64,000 nt of DNA from AP-15 sp963774345 (GCA_963774345.1 CAVZFB010000024.1:462936-526935); one strand, 5' to 3'; numbered from the stretch's first letter, positions 1 through 8,377 are shown. Notes: a model not told the origin generated them from the sequence alone. Translations and numbers: made by a program.

Positions 1-562
1 CCACGCCGGTAGCGATGCCGACACGGGTCTGCAGCGAAACAGCTCGGTTTAGGGCGCGCACCGCCGCCACCAGCTCGATCCCCGCCCGCACCGCTCGCTC
101 GGCGTCGTCCTCATTTGCCTGCGGATAGCCGAAGTATATAAGGGCGCCGTCACCAAAATATCGGGCTAAGAACCCGCCGAAGCGACGCACCGTCTCGGCA
201 ACGCATTCCCGGTAGGCTGAAATGACCTCCCGCAGGTCTTCCGGATCCATCCGCGCGGAAAGCGCCGTCGAACCGACCAGGTCCGAGAACATGACCGTGA
301 CCTGACGGCGCTCGGCAGCGGCGTCGGGAGTCGGGCCGGGCGTCGGAAGTCGCTCGGGGGCCGCTGGTCTAGCGCTTACGTCAGTGCGCAAGGCGGCGAT
401 TGCGTCGAGCAGCTTACGCCGGTGCCCGACGAGACCGACACCCAAATCCTTTAAATCCTCGGCCGTTAAGCTCAGGAGGACCGTGTTGTCGATTGCGTTC
501 TCGCGGAAGGCCGCCTCGTACTGTTCGAGGTCCAGGCTCCGCAGCCAACCTCGGAGGTCCAT
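1..562 (-). CDS. SAM-domain class III adenylate/guanylate cyclase (5' part; continues past window edge)
   Basis: The open frame reads leftward from ATG at 562 and leaves the window without a stop, so only about 187 N-terminal residues are visible. Residues 1-60 look like a SAM domain (start MDLRGWLRSLDLEQYEAAF, later LTAEDLKDLGVGLVGHRRK). From about residue 88 a class III nucleotide cyclase domain begins: VTVMFSDLVGST carries the first metal aspartate and YFGDGALIYFGYP the second. In this family the cyclase is usually followed by an AAA ATPase and TPR repeats in a protein of about 1000 residues; that part would lie outside. It probably makes cAMP in a signalling role, but the regulatory input cannot be seen. 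Confidence 0.88.
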   Translation of the reverse strand, partial: MDLRGWLRSLDLEQYEAAFRENAIDNTVLLSLTAEDLKDLGVGLVGHRRKLLDAIAALRTDVSARPAAPERLPTPGPTPDAAAERRQVTVMFSDLVGSTALSARMDPEDLREVISAYRECVAETVRRFGGFLARYFGDGALIYFGYPQANEDDAERAVRAGIELVAAVRALNRAVSLQTRVGIATGV

Positions 563-1234
563 GGTGGCGCCTCACTTTACCCAACCGACATGATCGTTCA
601 GGCAAACCAACGTGTCCAGAGTGCTACCTTTCGCGAATGTGACTTACCCCATGTGGTTACCTTCTCCTGCTCGCCCGCCGGCTAATCTCGGGGTGGCGAC
701 GCAATGATCGAGGTCGCGTTCGCTTCTTTATGTCCGTAGTGGACGCGATCGGCCGCTCGGTTCTTATAATTATTGGTTGTCGGGCGTCGAACCGGGCGTC
801 TCCGTCGTGGGCTTGTGAATAGCCAAGATCGACGCGAAGCGGACGCGCCGCCTCGATCCTCTTCTACTCGCTTGGTTGCCGCCGCGCCACTGACACGGGA
901 GCAGGCACCGAATTTCGCCATAAAGCTGTCGTAACCTCGCCACTAACGGTATCCCCGATCGACGGCCACCTCTGTGGTCGAGCATTCCCGTCAATTCCCG
1001 GTTAGCGAAAATCAATTCCCGGTTAGGCCCAACAAATTCCCGGTTCGGTGACACGGGAATTGCTATTCAACCATATGAAACCGCTAGAAGAAATTAGCGG
1101 CCGGATGGCCAATTCGAAGAAATTCCCGGTTATATTCCTGGTTCACGGGAAATCAGCCGGCCGCAGGTATAATTGCCGCTGTCCGGGGCCTGCGTGCTGA
1201 GAGCGTCCAAGCCCCCCACCTCAAACGCACCTTA
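563..1234. other. Intergenic stretch without a convincing gene
   Basis: About 670 bases between the cyclase (which starts here and reads left) and the 3' end of the sugar-binding protein. Short open frames on both strands show no recognisable domain and have no good ribosome site. The one structured element is the 21-bp-spaced repeat block listed separately at its right side. Confidence 0.6.
984..1152. repeat. Short repeats of AATTCCCGGTT with 21-bp period
   Basis: AATTCCCGGTT occurs at 993-1003, 1014-1024 and 1035-1045, exactly 21 bp apart, and again at 1121-1131. A reversed CGGGAATT lies at 1054-1061, an incomplete copy (ATTCCCG) at 984-990, and a further inverted pair (ATTCCTGG / CACGGGAAAT) near 1134-1153. 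Read on the minus strand the period gives a heptapeptide repeat starting NRE. Two helical turns of spacing would put protein-binding sites on one face of the helix, as in iterons or operator arrays. The repeat pattern is seen directly; any function is inference. Confidence 0.7.
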
Positions 1235-2254
1235 TCAGTTCATATCGAATGGCGGATATTCCCGGAATACGTTGGCGGCGGTGACTAAGATATGTCGCGT
1301 CACCGTGCGCGGCGGCAGCGTCTCGCCAGCGAGCAAACGTAAAGCGAGCGGCAACACATCGTAGCCGTAACGGTCCATGTAGTACGCGACCGAGCCGAGC
1401 ACGACGCTGCCGCGGTTGTTGGGGTCGATCTCCTTCTTCTCACTGGCGCCGCCGTGGATGTTGGGGTCGAGCCCCTGGCTGACGATGATGCAGTCGCTCT
1501 GCCGTCGGTTCATTTCGATGGCATTCTTGGCGTACACGGCGGCCAGGTCGTCGAGGGTCGCGATCAGCAGCCGTTGGCCGCGCTCTGTCCGCAGGATTTT
1601 CGCCAATAGCGCGTCGGCGCGCACCGACTGTCCGCCGGTGTCGAGTGGCGCGAGCTTCAGCGCCGGAAGCGCCTCGTTTAGGCCTTCGGTGATGCCTCGC
1701 ACGCGATCTCCGACGGCGGGGCCTGGATCGGCAAGGTCGCCGATCAGCACCCCGAGGACCTGCTCGCCTGGCCAGGTTTCTCGCGCGAAAGCACCGAGTG
1801 CGCGCCCGGCGATGCGGCCGGCGGAGCGGTTATCGGGGCCGTAGAGCGGCGCGCCGGGCAGCGGATCGACCAGTGCCAGGGCCGGAATGGCGGCGGCGGC
1901 AAGGCGGCGGGCGATATCGGCGTTTGCGTCGGCGTCGGAGTTGTATTCGATCAGCAAGTCGACTTTGGCCGCGATCGCGGCCTCGGCATTGGCGATGGCA
2001 CGGGCAGGATCGCCGGCATTGTCGAAATAAAGCATCTCGACTGGCATTGTGCGTGCCGCCAGCTCAAAGCTGCGCCGCAGATCGGAACCGGTGAAGCCGA
2101 GCCCCTCCAAGGTCACGCCCGGCGTCTCGTCGAGGTCGGCGAGAGCAATCCGGAAGCGCCGCCGCTCTGCCCTCGTCGCCCTTGCGAGGCCGAGGCCGCA
2201 GGCCAGCATTCCGGCCAGAAACAGCCGGCGCCGCAGCACCGGCCCTAACATCAT
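1235..2254 (-). CDS. Periplasmic sugar-binding-like protein (type 1 periplasmic binding fold)
   Basis: A protein of 339 residues with an N-terminal export signal; RRRLFLAG followed by a hydrophobic stretch fits a Tat signal. The body has features of the ribose/rhizopine-binding family: NAEAAIAAKVDLLIEYNSDA in the first lobe, PLYGPDNRSAGRIAGRALG at the hinge, and a second lobe ending near the C-terminus. No ABC ATPase or permease is adjacent. Its start lies 3 bp after the stop of the secreted cyclase-family gene upstream, so both are very likely cotranscribed. It may sense or bind a small molecule for that enzyme rather than feed a transporter. The ligand is unknown. Confidence 0.75.
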   Translation of the reverse strand: MMLGPVLRRRLFLAGMLACGLGLARATRAERRRFRIALADLDETPGVTLEGLGFTGSDLRRSFELAARTMPVEMLYFDNAGDPARAIANAEAAIAAKVDLLIEYNSDADANADIARRLAAAAIPALALVDPLPGAPLYGPDNRSAGRIAGRALGAFARETWPGEQVLGVLIGDLADPGPAVGDRVRGITEGLNEALPALKLAPLDTGGQSVRADALLAKILRTERGQRLLIATLDDLAAVYAKNAIEMNRRQSDCIIVSQGLDPNIHGGASEKKEIDPNNRGSVVLGSVAYYMDRYGYDVLPLALRLLAGETLPPRTVTRHILVTAANVFREYPPFDMN

Positions 2255-2257
2255 GCG

Positions 2258-3280
2258 CTACTGAATCGCTTCGATGTTGACAAAAGTGCCAGTCAGCCCG
2301 ACCGCCTTCGGCACGGTCATATTCAGGAAAAAAGTGGCTCGGCCCGATTGTGCAGCGGCGGCGGCGATCAGGTCGGTGCGCACGTTCTCAATGATGTGGA
2401 TGCCATTATCGGCTAGCAACAATTTGTGTACCGGAAATGCGATGTCCGCGTTCTCGCCCGGGATCACCTCGACCGCCCAGTTGTCGGCGCCTACGGCAAC
2501 CACTTTTTGCGATGCAAGCCACGCCGCGGCCGCCGTGCTAAGGCCCGGCTCGCCTTTGTTGTAGGTCGCGTTCTGGGCCGGCCACTGCGCGAACAGGTCG
2601 CCCCAGCCGGTGTTGATGAACACCGCGTCGGCCTCGCGCAGGGTCACGTTGTACATCTTCAGTCCGGCCTGCAGATCGGCTTCGGTGATCAGCGTGCCGG
2701 CGTCCAGGCAGGGGTTCTTGCAAGCGGGATTGGCTTTCAGCTTGCCGGCGGCCTGAAACACCTTGACCATGTCGATGATGACGCCGCGCGTGGCAAAGCT
2801 CTTCATGTTCTCGATGCCGAGTCGCTTCAGATAGTTCTGGGTGACGTATTTTCCCATCGGCGTCTGGTTGTAGTAGCAGTCCTGGATGCCGATATGGCCG
2901 ACGCCGTCGATGTGGGTGCCGACATGGCTCTGGCTCAGATAGGTGTCTTCCATATAGCTGAGCTTGTTCTTGCCGAATTCCGCACCCGGCACGATCGCGA
3001 AACTGCTGAGGATGGTCTTGCTGAAGCGGGTGCCGAACAGCGGGATGCCGTCGACCAGCACATTGGCCATCGGGGTGACGACGCCGGTCTGGATCTCGCC
3101 GGCGGCGGCCTTGGTCATTGCGGGGGTAACGCGGTTGGTGGCGCCGGTCTGATCATCCGGACCAAAGGGCGAGGGCGCGATGACGGCCTTGCAGTCGGCC
3201 TGGGCCGAGGCGGGCGTCGGTTGCATCAGTAGTGAGAGGACCGACATGCCCACGAACGCGGCTAGCCCGGCGATTTTCAT
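2258..3280 (-). CDS. Secreted cyclase family protein (kynurenine formamidase-like metallohydrolase)
   Basis: The start at 3280 is preferred over an upstream in-frame extension because GGGGAG precedes it at good spacing and the protein then begins with a clear signal peptide (MKIAGLAAFVGM... cleaved near PASAQA). The mature part carries SQSHVGTHIDGVGHIG, matching the cyclase-family metal motif HxGTHxDxxxH, and a downstream NTGWGDL stretch. About 340 residues, longer than bacterial kynurenine formamidase (about 210) but usual for secreted members of this family. The substrate is unknown; the family opens or closes amide and ester bonds of small carboxylates. First gene of a two-gene operon with the sugar-binding-like protein. 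Confidence 0.82.
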   Translation of the reverse strand: MKIAGLAAFVGMSVLSLLMQPTPASAQADCKAVIAPSPFGPDDQTGATNRVTPAMTKAAAGEIQTGVVTPMANVLVDGIPLFGTRFSKTILSSFAIVPGAEFGKNKLSYMEDTYLSQSHVGTHIDGVGHIGIQDCYYNQTPMGKYVTQNYLKRLGIENMKSFATRGVIIDMVKVFQAAGKLKANPACKNPCLDAGTLITEADLQAGLKMYNVTLREADAVFINTGWGDLFAQWPAQNATYNKGEPGLSTAAAAWLASQKVVAVGADNWAVEVIPGENADIAFPVHKLLLADNGIHIIENVRTDLIAAAAAQSGRATFFLNMTVPKAVGLTGTFVNIEAIQ

Positions 3281-3487
3281 GGCTGCTTCTCCCCTCTCGT
3301 TCTGCGCCACGGTTGCAACGCTTTCGCTTAGAATGACGTATTCGGCGGGAATAGGCCACCTTTGTGACGCCAGCACTTTGCCCCGAGTGCCGCCACGGAC
3401 GGCTGCGCAATTCCAGCCTCCTTGAGTTCGCTGCAGAATTGCGCGGAGGTGCGGCTGGGAGCGGTATGGCTTCGCCCCGGAGGATCC

Positions 3488-4165
3488 ATGGAGGGTGATA
3501 ACGGCGTCCTTCTGCGCGACGTGACGGTGCGCTATGGCCGGCGGGTCGCGTTGGAAGCCGTTAGCGGAGAGTTCGTTTCGGGCAGTCTGACCGCCGTTGT
3601 CGGGCCGAACGGGGCGGGCAAGAGCACGCTCCTTGCAGCTATCGCCGGCGTGGTCCGGCTCGCCCGCGGAGAGGTGAATTGTCATGCGCGGCGGCGATTG
3701 GCCTTTCTACCGCAGCTTGCAGCGATCGACCGTGACTATCCGCTCACGGTGTCCGAGTTGATCATGCTCGGCGGTTGGCGAGAGTTGGGCGCCTTCCGCT
3801 CGCCGGGGACCGCGCTCTGGGCGCGCGCAGCGGCGGCAGCGGAGACGGTGGGGTTGGCCGGACGGCTGAGGCTGCTGATCAGCGAGATCTCGGTCGGTGA
3901 GCTGCAGCGGGCACTGTTCGCGCGGCTGATGTTGCAGGACGCCGCGGTGATTCTGCTCGACGAGCCGTTCGCCGCGGTCGATGCCCCGACCCTATCGGTG
4001 CTGCTCGGTCAGGTGACGCGATGGCATCGCGAGGGCAGGACCGTGATCGCCGTGCTGCACGATCTCGATCTGGTGCGGGCGTGCTTTTCCTCGACTCTGG
4101 TATTGGCGCGACGCTGCCTCGCCTGGGGTGAGACCGAGGCGGCGTTGTCGGCGATGGCGGCGTGA
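3488..4165 (+). CDS. aztA: Zinc ABC transporter ATPase AztA
   Basis: ATPase of a cluster A-I metal importer, 225 residues. Walker A GPNGAGKST is near residue 42, the signature reads ISVGELQRALFARLML (a divergent LSGGQ), Walker B is AVILLDEPFAAVD, and the switch histidine sits in AVLHDLD. ATG 3488 is chosen because GGAGG lies just before it; upstream in-frame codons look untranslated. The stop overlaps the permease start (TGATG), so translation is coupled. Order ATPase-permease-binding protein matches the aztABC zinc systems of alphaproteobacteria. No clear Zur box was seen in the 207 bp between this gene and the divergent cyclase. Confidence 0.88.
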   Translation: MEGDNGVLLRDVTVRYGRRVALEAVSGEFVSGSLTAVVGPNGAGKSTLLAAIAGVVRLARGEVNCHARRRLAFLPQLAAIDRDYPLTVSELIMLGGWRELGAFRSPGTALWARAAAAAETVGLAGRLRLLISEISVGELQRALFARLMLQDAAVILLDEPFAAVDAPTLSVLLGQVTRWHREGRTVIAVLHDLDLVRACFSSTLVLARRCLAWGETEAALSAMAA

Positions 4166-5022
4166 TGTCGGCGCATGCGCTGATCGTCGAACCGTTCGAG
4201 AACCTCGCGTTCATGCGCGCGGCGCTGGTGGCCTGTCTGGCGCTGGCGCTAACCAACGGGGCTGTCGGAACGCTGCTGGTGCTGCGGAGGATGAGCCTCG
4301 ACGGCGACGTGCTGGGGCATGCGGTGATGCCCGGGGCGGCGGTCGGATTTCTGTATGCGGGACCGTCGCCGGGGTGGCTGTCGCTGGGCGGTTTGGCGAG
4401 CGGACTTGCAGTGGCGGGGCTGGCTGGGCTGCTCACCGGCGACCGGGCAGTACGCGATGCCGGGTTGGTGGGGTTCTATCTGGTCGCCCTCTCGCTGGGT
4501 GTCGTCCTGGTGGCGTGGCGGGGCAGCAATGTCGACGTCATGCGCGTGCTGTTCGGCACGGTGTTGGCGATCGACCAGCGGGCGCTCGTGCAGATCGCCG
4601 CAGCGAGCAGCGTGATAGTGCTGGTGATTGCGGCTTTGTACCGGCCGCTGGCAGTGGGTGCATTCGATCCTGCGTTTCTTCGCGCCGTGGGTGCGCGCGC
4701 GCCGTACGGGGCGGTGTTCCAGGCGCTGGTGGTGTTGGCGCTGGTGGCGAGCTTCCAGGCGTTCGGCACATTGTTGGCACTGGGGCCGATGCTGCTGCCG
4801 GCTGCGGCGGCGCGGTGCTGGGGGTTGGGGGTGGCGGCCTCGATGGCGCTGGCGACCGGCTTCGGGCTCGCCGCGTCGGTCGCGGGACTGCTGATCTCCT
4901 ATCACGGCAATCTGCCCTCCGGTCCGGCGATCGTCGTGACGGCGGGATTGCTGTATGGAATCTCGCTTGCCGTCGCCGGCTCGTTACGGCGTCTGGCGCC
5001 GATGACCGGGAAGGAAGCCTAA
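4165..5022 (+). CDS. aztB: Zinc ABC transporter permease AztB
   Basis: Integral membrane permease of about 285 residues with eight or nine hydrophobic segments, of the ABC-3 metal permease family. LLVLRRMSLDGDVLGHAVMPG is the conserved loop that contacts the ATPase. ATG 4165 overlaps the aztA stop; a GTG at 4162 is also in frame. Its stop overlaps the aztC start (TAATG). Together these junctions show a tightly coupled operon. Imports zinc or manganese with AztA and AztC. Confidence 0.88.
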   Translation: MSAHALIVEPFENLAFMRAALVACLALALTNGAVGTLLVLRRMSLDGDVLGHAVMPGAAVGFLYAGPSPGWLSLGGLASGLAVAGLAGLLTGDRAVRDAGLVGFYLVALSLGVVLVAWRGSNVDVMRVLFGTVLAIDQRALVQIAAASSVIVLVIAALYRPLAVGAFDPAFLRAVGARAPYGAVFQALVVLALVASFQAFGTLLALGPMLLPAAAARCWGLGVAASMALATGFGLAASVAGLLISYHGNLPSGPAIVVTAGLLYGISLAVAGSLRRLAPMTGKEA

Positions 5023-5933
5023 TGTTTCGGTTCCTTGGCGCGCTCGCTGCCCTACTGTTGGCTGCGGGAACGGCGCGAGCAGTGGACCGGATCACGGTAG
5101 TCGCGACGTTCAGCGTCATCGGCGATATGCTCGCCAATGTCGGCGGCGATCGCATCGACATCAAGACGATCGTCGGGGCCGGCGGCGATTGTGAGCTGTA
5201 TCAGCCGACCGCCGCCGACGTGGCGACAGTCGCTTCGGCGCGCGCCGTATTTGTCAACGACCTCAATGAGGAGTTCGAGCCGTGGCTGGAGCCCCTGCTT
5301 AAGCAGGCCTTCTTCAAGGGTACGAAGGTCGTGGTTAGCCGCAATGTGCGGACCTTGACCGCGGAGGAGGAGCATCCGGTTTCTGGCAGGCAACTCCCCA
5401 CCGCGATCGACCAGCACGCCTGGCTCGATCCGCGCAACGCCGTCGTTTACGTGCGCAACATTGCCGCGGCGCTGGCGCGGCTCGATCCAGCCGGCGCTGC
5501 GGCCTACCGGGCGCGCGCGGCGGGATATACGAAACAGATCCAGGCGTTCGACGACTGGGCGCACAAACAGATCGCCGGCGTGCCGGCGGCAAAGCGGCGC
5601 GCGCTGGCGTCGCACGATTCGCTGCAATATGTTGCCAATGCCTATGGCATTACTCTGTTGTCGGTGAACGGGTGGACCAATAACAGCGAGCCCTCGGCGG
5701 CAGAGCTGGCAAAGCTCGCGCAACAGATCCGGGCCGACCATGTGAGGGCGCTGTTCCTCGACAGCATCACCGATCCCCGGGCAATGCAGCGCATCGCCGG
5801 TGAAACCGGCGCCGTGATCGGCGGCACGCTCTATGGTGACTCGCTCTCCCCCGCCGGCGGCGAGGCGGACAGCTACATCGAGATGCTGCGCCATGACGTG
5901 ACGACCTTGAAGGCCGGCATGCTGCGTAACTGA
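5022..5933 (+). CDS. aztC: Zinc-binding periplasmic protein AztC-like, with an altered first ligand
   Basis: 303 residues with a signal peptide cleaved near ARA-VD (residue 20). Cluster A-I metal-binding fold; three of four expected ligands are visible: His132 in DQHAWLDP, His198 in ASHDSLQY and Asp273 in GGTLYGDS. The first ligand, normally His in the D-x-H-x-Y-x-P-T loop, is Glu58 here (GGDCELYQPT), beside Cys57. The acidic stretch TAEEEHP near residue 117 could act as the metal-acquiring loop known in AztC and ZnuA. The substitution could change affinity or metal preference. Translationally coupled to aztB, 3 bp before the next gene. Confidence 0.85.
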   Translation: MFRFLGALAALLLAAGTARAVDRITVVATFSVIGDMLANVGGDRIDIKTIVGAGGDCELYQPTAADVATVASARAVFVNDLNEEFEPWLEPLLKQAFFKGTKVVVSRNVRTLTAEEEHPVSGRQLPTAIDQHAWLDPRNAVVYVRNIAAALARLDPAGAAAYRARAAGYTKQIQAFDDWAHKQIAGVPAAKRRALASHDSLQYVANAYGITLLSVNGWTNNSEPSAAELAKLAQQIRADHVRALFLDSITDPRAMQRIAGETGAVIGGTLYGDSLSPAGGEADSYIEMLRHDVTTLKAGMLRN

Positions 5934-5936
5934 GCG

Positions 5937-7286
5937 ATGCTCCTGGTAGCGGCCTGGCGGCGCCTGCTGGTAGCGGGTATCGCGGTGGCGATTATTTGGG
6001 CCGCGGTTCTGTGGGTCGCGCCATCGACGCCGTCGACGGCTCCGGCGCAGCCGTCACTACGGGTGCCCGTGCCGCCGACGCCCGTACCGGTGTCCGAAAA
6101 GAGCGCATTGCGCGCCGTTGTCCAGTCCGGCCGGGCAGCCCCCGGCGGCGGCCGCTTCGATCGGTTCGACGTCACCGCCCAGCCGATTGTGGCGCCGGTC
6201 AATGCGCGCGGTCAGGTCGCCTTTTACGCGACCGTGCTCCACGCGCCCGCACGAGAGGGCATCTTTCTCGCCGAAGCCGGGCAGGTGACAAAAGTGGCGG
6301 CGTTTGGGGACAGCTTGCCCGGGGGTGGCGAGCTCGCGGAGTTCGGGGGACATCCGCTGCCGTCGCTGAACAACGCCGGGCATGTGGCGTTCGACGCGCA
6401 GATCGCCGGCGGCCGTGCGACCGAGGGGGTCTTCCTTGCGGGCGCGGACGGTCTGCAGGCCATAGCACTTGCCGGCGACGACGCGCCGGGTGTGCCTCAG
6501 GGTGTTTTCGTCGGGTTCGACGCGCCGGCGCTGAACGACAACGACGAGTTGGCCTTCGTCGCTGACGTGCGGCGCGGACGCGATCTGCTCGACGTTCTCT
6601 ATTTCTGGAACGGCCGACGGCTGCAGCGGCTGGTGGCTGAGGGCGACCTGCTGCTGCGGATCGGCGGCAGGATGGACAAGATCGGCGAGCCGGCGCTGAA
6701 CGACAGCGGCGTCGTCGCCTTTCCCGCGGCGATCTTCAGGGGCCCGGCGCTAGGGGGTATTTTCGTCGCGGGTGCGCGCGCGCTACGTCTGTTGGTCGCT
6801 ACCGGTGACCGGGCGCCTGGAGGGGCTATGATCCTGCGCTTCTCCGAGCGTGTGGCGATCGACGGCGACGGAGGGATCGCGTTCGGCGCCCATCTCGGTA
6901 AGAACGGCCTTACCCGCGAGGCGGTGCTGCGGGCCGGGGCGGAGGGTCTGGCCGAGATCGCCGTCGAGGGGGCACCGGCGCCGGGTGGCGGCCGCTATGC
7001 GGGGTTCGGCCCCTGGCCGACAGTGGGGCCGGGCGGGGTGACAGCGTTCATCGCAGCGCTCGATGGCGGGCCCGGGCCACTTGCCGCCTTCGCGGGGTCT
7101 TCGGGCGGTGTCAGGCCGGTCGCGACGATGGGCGAGACGCTGCCGCAGGGCGTCAAAATCGGCCGTTTCGCACTCAATGCGGTCGCCGTGGCAGGACCGG
7201 GCGGGGCGCTGACCTTTGCGACGGTGGCTCAGGCGCAAGGTGAACACAACGCGATCTACTGCCGCTGTCCGTGGCCTGCGCGCTGA
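5937..7286 (+). CDS. Membrane-anchored NxxGxxAF tandem-repeat protein in the azt operon
   Basis: 449 residues. One hydrophobic N-terminal segment (about residues 8-28) is followed by a proline-rich linker and roughly seven repeats with the pattern N-x-x-G-x-x-A-F, for example LNNAGHVAF, LNDNDELAF and LNDSGVVAF. This resembles the choice-of-anchor NxxGxxAF family, expected to fold as a beta-propeller-like exported domain. It starts 3 bp after aztC, the position where other azt operons carry the zinc chaperone aztD. It does not look like AztD by motif, but both are exported repeat proteins. A role in zinc delivery is inferred from position only. Confidence 0.7.
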   Translation: MLLVAAWRRLLVAGIAVAIIWAAVLWVAPSTPSTAPAQPSLRVPVPPTPVPVSEKSALRAVVQSGRAAPGGGRFDRFDVTAQPIVAPVNARGQVAFYATVLHAPAREGIFLAEAGQVTKVAAFGDSLPGGGELAEFGGHPLPSLNNAGHVAFDAQIAGGRATEGVFLAGADGLQAIALAGDDAPGVPQGVFVGFDAPALNDNDELAFVADVRRGRDLLDVLYFWNGRRLQRLVAEGDLLLRIGGRMDKIGEPALNDSGVVAFPAAIFRGPALGGIFVAGARALRLLVATGDRAPGGAMILRFSERVAIDGDGGIAFGAHLGKNGLTREAVLRAGAEGLAEIAVEGAPAPGGGRYAGFGPWPTVGPGGVTAFIAALDGGPGPLAAFAGSSGGVRPVATMGETLPQGVKIGRFALNAVAVAGPGGALTFATVAQAQGEHNAIYCRCPWPAR

Positions 7287-7378
7287 GTGCTTCCGAGCTG
7301 CCCACCGCAACCCTTCCATAGCGGGGTGATCGCATGTATATGGTTTCGTCAACGCCTCAAAAAAAGGAGTGTCCGAAC

Positions 7379-8329
7379 ATGGCACAAGGATCGCAGAAGA
7401 CGAGATTCACGGCAGGTCCGCTGACGTTTGTCGTCAGACATGAATTATGGGACGGCAACATCCATAATCATGCCGACCAGGGCGTCTCGATCGCCGTGGC
7501 CGGGGATGTCGGCGGCAAAGAGACCACGCTGCTGCGGTTCAACTGCTTCGACCAGGAAAAGAGCTACGTCTACGGGCCGGAAAATCCCAATCCGCCGACC
7601 GCAGGGCCGACGATGTCCGATGACCTGCCGCAAACGCTAAGCGACTCATGCCAGCTCTACCGGATGGACCCGATCGCCGACGGCAATCCGATCGGTTGGA
7701 CGGTCAAGACCCTGGAAAAGAAGCTCCCGAAGATGCTGGAGAGAGCCGGCTACAAGGAGGTCGCCGCGGCGACCGATCTCGCAGAGGTGGGGCGCGTTCT
7801 CCCTGAGGTGGAAAGCTGCGCCAGGGCGCTGTTTGCCGCCAAGCGGAATACGGTCAAACATAATCGGGGCACGGACATCTTCGACGCCGGGAATATCAGG
7901 TTCGGGCTCGAAATGCGGCGGCAGGCGGGCGGAGACGGCGGCTTGGCCGTGCACGTCTTGACCGACATCGGCGGGTCGACCGGAAGGGCGTATGTCGAAG
8001 AGACCGAGATCCTCGCCTTCGACTGTTTCTGGCAATTCCCGCATTACCACTATGGCCCGCGCAACAAGAATCATCGCATCTTTTGGGACAAGACATTGGT
8101 CGAGGACCCGCTCGGCTGGGTGTTTGAACAGTTCGAGAATCGCAAATTGGGAGCCATGATCGAGCGCGCTGGCTACCCGGGGGTCGCGGCCGATCTGGAC
8201 CTGGACAAAATCGCCGCCATCCTCCCGACCGTGAAGAAGAAGGCCCGCGAGATGCAGGCCGAAGGCGAGCGATTGACCGGTCATCCGGGGCTGCCATTAG
8301 AGATGACACCGAACCTGGCCGCCCAATAA
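7379..8329 (+). CDS. Conserved hypothetical protein with two tandem copies of one domain
   Basis: 316 residues from ATG 7379, chosen for AAGGAG nine bases upstream; an ATG at 7334 has no ribosome site. No signal peptide or membrane segment. The two halves are related: LLRFNCFDQE...YVYGPEN at residues 51-69 matches ILAFDCFWQF...YHYGPRN at 211-229, and GWTVKTLEKKLPKMLERAGY (107-126) matches GWVFEQFENRKLGAMIERAGY (246-266), a fixed offset of about 140-160 residues. The duplicated unit is about 140 residues and its function is unknown. I cannot name a family with certainty. Confidence 0.75.
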   Translation: MAQGSQKTRFTAGPLTFVVRHELWDGNIHNHADQGVSIAVAGDVGGKETTLLRFNCFDQEKSYVYGPENPNPPTAGPTMSDDLPQTLSDSCQLYRMDPIADGNPIGWTVKTLEKKLPKMLERAGYKEVAAATDLAEVGRVLPEVESCARALFAAKRNTVKHNRGTDIFDAGNIRFGLEMRRQAGGDGGLAVHVLTDIGGSTGRAYVEETEILAFDCFWQFPHYHYGPRNKNHRIFWDKTLVEDPLGWVFEQFENRKLGAMIERAGYPGVAADLDLDKIAAILPTVKKKAREMQAEGERLTGHPGLPLEMTPNLAAQ

Positions 8330-8357
8330 GGCAAGAGGCGACGACCTAGCGGGTCGC

Positions 8358-8377
8358 AGGGCGGGTGCGCCCGCCCT
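8358..8377 (+). terminator. GC-rich hairpin after the tandem-domain gene
   Basis: AGGGCGGG and CCCGCCCT pair perfectly over 8 bp around a TGCG loop. It lies 29 bp past the stop of the upstream gene, in a convergent gap. There is no T-tract, so its strength as a terminator is uncertain. Confidence 0.55.

Noticed and set aside
384..642. Three overlapping short frames inside the start of the cyclase gene
   Set aside because: The minus-strand cyclase frame has clear SAM and cyclase motifs through this area; the others are its shadows.
770..1054. 94-codon frame with a repeated NRE heptad
   Set aside because: It consists of the 21-bp DNA repeat read in frame and unrelated residues, with no ribosome site; the repeat explains the pattern better than a protein.
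3281..3487. Zur box between the cyclase gene and aztA
   Set aside because: I looked for an AT-rich inverted repeat of the Zur type and found none clear enough to call.
4128..5933. 601-codon fusion frame covering aztB and aztC
   Set aside because: Its first half is an out-of-frame shadow of the permease; the true aztC start at 5022 follows a ribosome site and begins with a signal peptide.
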